Origin: Burkholderia sp. 9120
Lineage (GTDB): Bacteria; Pseudomonadota; Gammaproteobacteria; Burkholderiales; Burkholderiaceae
Assembly (NCBI RefSeq): GCF_000745015.1
Contig: NZ_JQNA01000001.1
Span: forward strand, 62,001 to 126,000
DNA: 64,000 bases
Direction of reading: 5' to 3'
Part shown: positions 61,792-64,000 of the stretch, piece by piece
How the letters are laid out: the number at the start of each line of letters is the position of its first letter
Position numbering within the stretch: position 1 is the stretch's first letter
Position numbers and translations under genes: made by a program
Notes under the pieces: generated by a model
What the model was told of the DNA's origin: nothing
Database searches by the model: none
Seen by the model: the letters and a program-made list of their open reading frames with translations, nothing else

Positions 61792-61964
61792 CCGCTATTT
61801 CCTGTTGGTTTCGGTTGTAAGCGTTTGTCGCATAAGCGGCGCATTGTAGGGATATCGTGATACTAATAGCGGCGACGGCAAATGGGCAGCCGGCCGCATC
61901 GACGCGAGGCGGGCCGCTCGCCACACGCGCCTTGTCCCAATTCGAATAGACATCAGGAGTTTCG

Positions 61965-62477
61965 ATGAAAAAAGCACTGGTAATGCTGGCCACCGCAGTC
62001 GCCATGAGCGGCGCGTTCGCACAAACCCCCGCGCCGGCATCGGCACCGGCCGGCGCCATGGCGGCCCCCGCCGGCAAAGCCGGCCACGAGCGCAATGTCG
62101 AAGACCGGATCGCCTACCTGCACTCGCAACTGAAGATCACCTCGGCGCAGGAATCGCAATGGAACGCTTTCGCCGACGTCATGCGCAGCAACGGCGAGAC
62201 GATGGGCCAGTTGTTCCAGCAACGCAAGGCCGCGGGCAACCTGTCCGCGATCGACGACATGAAGCAATACGCTTCAATCGCGCAAGCCCATGCGGATGGC
62301 ATGAAGAAGCTGGTCGACGCGTTCGACCCGCTGTATAGCAGCTTCTCGCCCGAGCAGAAGAAGCTGGCCGACGTGACGTTCCATCAGCCGGGCGGTCCGA
62401 ACGCCGCTGCGCGTCATCACGGCAAGGGCAAGGCCGGCAAGGCTGCGCCGGCGCCGGCGAGCGACGCGGCGCAGTAA
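61965..62477 (+). CDS. Spy/CpxP (LTXXQ) family periplasmic protein
   Basis: 170 residues. Signal MKKALVMLATAVAMSGAFA, an Ala/Pro linker, then a helical domain with two LTxxQ-like motifs: KITSAQESQWNAFADVM and FSPEQKKLADVTF. The spacing and helix pattern fit the Spy/CpxP chaperone family, which protects periplasmic proteins and senses envelope stress. The C-terminus is a Lys/Ala/His low-complexity tail. No cpx genes adjoin; a strong terminator follows. Confidence 0.87.
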   Translation: MKKALVMLATAVAMSGAFAQTPAPASAPAGAMAAPAGKAGHERNVEDRIAYLHSQLKITSAQESQWNAFADVMRSNGETMGQLFQQRKAAGNLSAIDDMKQYASIAQAHADGMKKLVDAFDPLYSSFSPEQKKLADVTFHQPGGPNAAARHHGKGKAGKAAPAPASDAAQ

Positions 62478-62522
62478 TCGCGCGGAGCGATGCTTAGGTA
62501 ATTCGATAGTTCAGCAGTAAGA

Positions 62523-62567
62523 AGGGCGAGCGGCGCGAGCATTCGAGCCGCTCGCCCTGTTCTTTTT
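62523..62567 (+). terminator. Rho-independent terminator of the Spy-like gene
   Basis: AGGGCGAGCGGC (62523-62534) and GCCGCTCGCCCT (62547-62558) form a perfect 12-bp stem with a 12-nt loop, followed by GTTCTTTTT. Confidence 0.9.
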
Positions 62568-62743
62568 GGGGACCGGCGAGTGCTTCGTCGCGCGCTTATC
62601 GCGCTACCCGACCCAAAACAAACCGATCGCCGGATCCATCTGGCATGATGCGAGTTCGCGGCCTCCGGCAACGGGTTCAGAGACACCTCGTCGCGATCCC
62701 CTGCCCGCACGCTGCCATCACCATCTCTATCTCCGCCCGCTTC

Positions 62744-63181
62744 ATGAACGAACTGAAAAATCTCGATCTGAGTCAAGATCCGCACGCCCGTCGCGTCGTG
62801 AAAGACGAAACCGTCAGCGTCGAATTCGCCGCCGTCGAAGGCGAACTGATGAGCCTCGAAGGCCCGAACCGTTATGTCCCGGGCGACGCGCTGATCACCG
62901 GATCGACCGGCGACCGCTGGGTCGTCTCGCGCGAACGCTTCGACGCCAAATACGTCCCCGCCGACGCCGCGCTCGCGCACGGCGAAGCGGGCGCCTACCG
63001 CAACCGTCCGGCCGTCGTACTCGCCAGGCAGATGACCGAAGCGTTCTCGCTCGCGCGCTCCGCCGCCGGCGGCGACGTGCTGCGCGGTGTCGCCGGCGAC
63101 TGGATCATGCAATACGCGCCCGGCGATTACGGCGTGGTCCAGGCCGCACGCTTCGCGAAGGTTTATCGGCTTGCCGATTGA
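62744..63181 (+). CDS. PGDYG domain protein
   Basis: 145 residues. MNELKNLDLSQDPHARRVVKDETVSVEFAAVEGELMSLEGPNRYVPGDALITGSTGDRW and the late YAPGDYGVVQAARFAKVY contain the PGDYG motif that names this family of small proteins. Function unknown; predicted soluble, cytosolic. The open frame extends 33 codons upstream, but ATG 62744 fits the domain start. Convergent with the next gene by 34 nt. Confidence 0.8.
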   Translation: MNELKNLDLSQDPHARRVVKDETVSVEFAAVEGELMSLEGPNRYVPGDALITGSTGDRWVVSRERFDAKYVPADAALAHGEAGAYRNRPAVVLARQMTEAFSLARSAAGGDVLRGVAGDWIMQYAPGDYGVVQAARFAKVYRLAD

Positions 63182-63214
63182 GGGAGCTTGGGCCTGAAGC
63201 TCACGCCCCAGGCC

Positions 63215-63580
63215 TCAAGCAAACTCGTCGCCGAGATCCACCGTAACGTCACGCGGCACCGCCTCACCGTTCGCATACTGTTCTTCGAGCGAGCCGATAC
63301 TCGCTTCGACATACGCGCGCAACACGGCAAAGCTGCGGCCGCGCAACCGTGCCGGCGTCGCGCGATAACGCGCCAGCGCAGCCGGCGTGATCGCCACCGT
63401 CATCACGATGCGGCGCGCCGCCGCGCCGAAACGCATCGCCACCCAGTGAATCGCCAGCGTCGGCGTGCCATCTTCCGCCGCGCGCTGGATGAACTGCGTC
63501 TGCTCGGGAAACAGATCGCTGATGACTCGCGCCAATTCCTCGAACTCGGGATTCGCGCAGTCGTATTGGTAAGCTTCCAT
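63215..63580 (-). CDS. DUF3022-like conserved hypothetical protein
   Basis: 121 residues, MEAYQYDCANPEFEELARVISDLFPEQTQFIQRAAEDGTPTLAIHWVAMRFG then a basic amphipathic part (ALARYRATPARLRGRSFAVLRAYVEASIGSLEEQYANGE). The layout (short acidic N-terminus, beta hairpin, helices) matches the small Burkholderia family I recall as DUF3022; function unknown. Minus strand, convergent with the PGDYG gene. Confidence 0.65.
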   Translation of the reverse strand: MEAYQYDCANPEFEELARVISDLFPEQTQFIQRAAEDGTPTLAIHWVAMRFGAAARRIVMTVAITPAALARYRATPARLRGRSFAVLRAYVEASIGSLEEQYANGEAVPRDVTVDLGDEFA

Positions 63581-63655
63581 GGGAAGGGTCCAGAGGTCAT
63601 GCTGAAGGGTCGGCCGCTCACGCGGAGCCGCCGACGAGATAACACCGCGGCCGGA

Positions 63656-64000
63656 TTATGCCGCGACCGCCGGCCGCCGGTACGTTCTGAACAACACCCC
63701 CACGACGATCAACGCGCCCAGCGCATACACGCCATCCACCGCGGCGAGCGGCACCAGTTGCGCCTGGAACAGCGCGGCGGGCACATCCACCAGCGCATGC
63801 AGCAGGATCGCGAGCGGCAGGATGCCGCGCCAGCCGGCGCGCAGACCGCGCCACATCAGCACCGACAAACCAATCTGGAAGATCAGCGCGGCCACGCGTT
63901 CGAGCGCGAAAATCCCGGCCGTCTGCGGCGTCAGACTGGCGAGGATCAGATGGATGCGCATCACCGAATCGGTCGGCAGGTTGCTCAGGTAGCCGTCCAG
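63656..64000 (-). CDS. YhfC-like intramembrane protein, C-terminal part (5' end outside window)
   Basis: The frame is open to the window edge at 64000, so the N-terminus lies outside; about 114 residues remain. They contain membrane helices ERVAALIFQIGLSVLMWRG, LPLAILLHALVDVPAAL and LAAVDGVYALGALIVVGVLF. The pair ERxxAL and LLHALVDxPAAL is typical of the end of YhfC-family putative membrane metalloproteases (HALVD carries a metal-binding-like His). Assignment is from this C-terminal part only. Confidence 0.7.
   Translation of the reverse strand: MDGYLSNLPTDSVMRIHLILASLTPQTAGIFALERVAALIFQIGLSVLMWRGLRAGWRGILPLAILLHALVDVPAALFQAQLVPLAAVDGVYALGALIVVGVLFRTYRRPAVAA

Overview
The window is high-GC DNA with dense coding, few gaps and a strong G/C third-position bias. 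Its gene content points to a free-living or plant/soil-associated betaproteobacterium of the Burkholderia/Paraburkholderia group: a DUF4148-type exported protein, OmpC-like porin, LpiA/MprF with AcvB, PrkA-YeaH-SpoVR, KdgT/KduI/KduD, PobA, many LysR regulators and a CydX-like peptide. It looks like ordinary chromosome with metabolic accessory loci. I see no phage, integrase, transposase, CRISPR array, rRNA or tRNA gene.

Layout. 1-5.4 kb: the end of an aldehyde dehydrogenase, a GNAT acetyltransferase, then a pectin/uronate catabolism locus (kdgT divergent from kduI-kduD and an IclR regulator) with two matched operators. 5.4-7.1 kb: small exported proteins. 7.2-10.5 kb: pobA and ilvA. ilvA is preceded by what looks like a complete isoleucine attenuator (leader peptide, antiterminator, terminator). 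10.5-14.4 kb: acvB-mprF (lysyl-phosphatidylglycerol metabolism). 14.9-20 kb: two very small proteins, an MFS pump, and a translationally coupled acyl-CoA-dehydrogenase-like / methyltransferase / glycosyltransferase operon. 20-26 kb: hybrid histidine kinase, glycine-zipper protein, ferredoxin-NADP reductase, AhpD-like protein, chemoreceptor.

26.3-32.4 kb: a purine-nucleoside locus: porin, Tat-exported nucleoside hydrolase, LysR regulator, AzgA-type purine permease, adenosine/adenine deaminase. 32.4-41 kb: LysR regulators, MdtD-like pump, an SDR, DUF1488, a glycosyltransferase and KgtP. 41-46.2 kb: the stress cassette prkA-yeaH-spoVR, followed upstream by about 970 nt with no convincing gene. 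47-50 kb: a 2-keto-4-pentenoate hydratase and a second chemoreceptor ending in the CheR/CheB docking pentapeptide. 50.5-55.8 kb: a ribose-type ABC operon (binding protein, ATPase, permease, LacI regulator) with a clear promoter/operator. 56-64 kb: CorA, a lipoprotein, a CydX-like peptide with no cydAB nearby coupled to a P-loop kinase, a saccharopine-dehydrogenase-like enzyme with an Lrp regulator, a LysR regulator, a Spy-like protein, a PGDYG protein, a DUF3022-like protein and a truncated YhfC-like membrane protease.

The most interesting observations are the ilvA attenuator, a hairpin plus Shine-Dalgarno leader module shared by two unrelated genes (pobA and yeaH), the porin/Tat-nucleoside-hydrolase/purine-permease arrangement, and the isolated cydX coupled to a kinase gene. 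All functional names come from reading motifs and recalled family resemblance; no database search was run.
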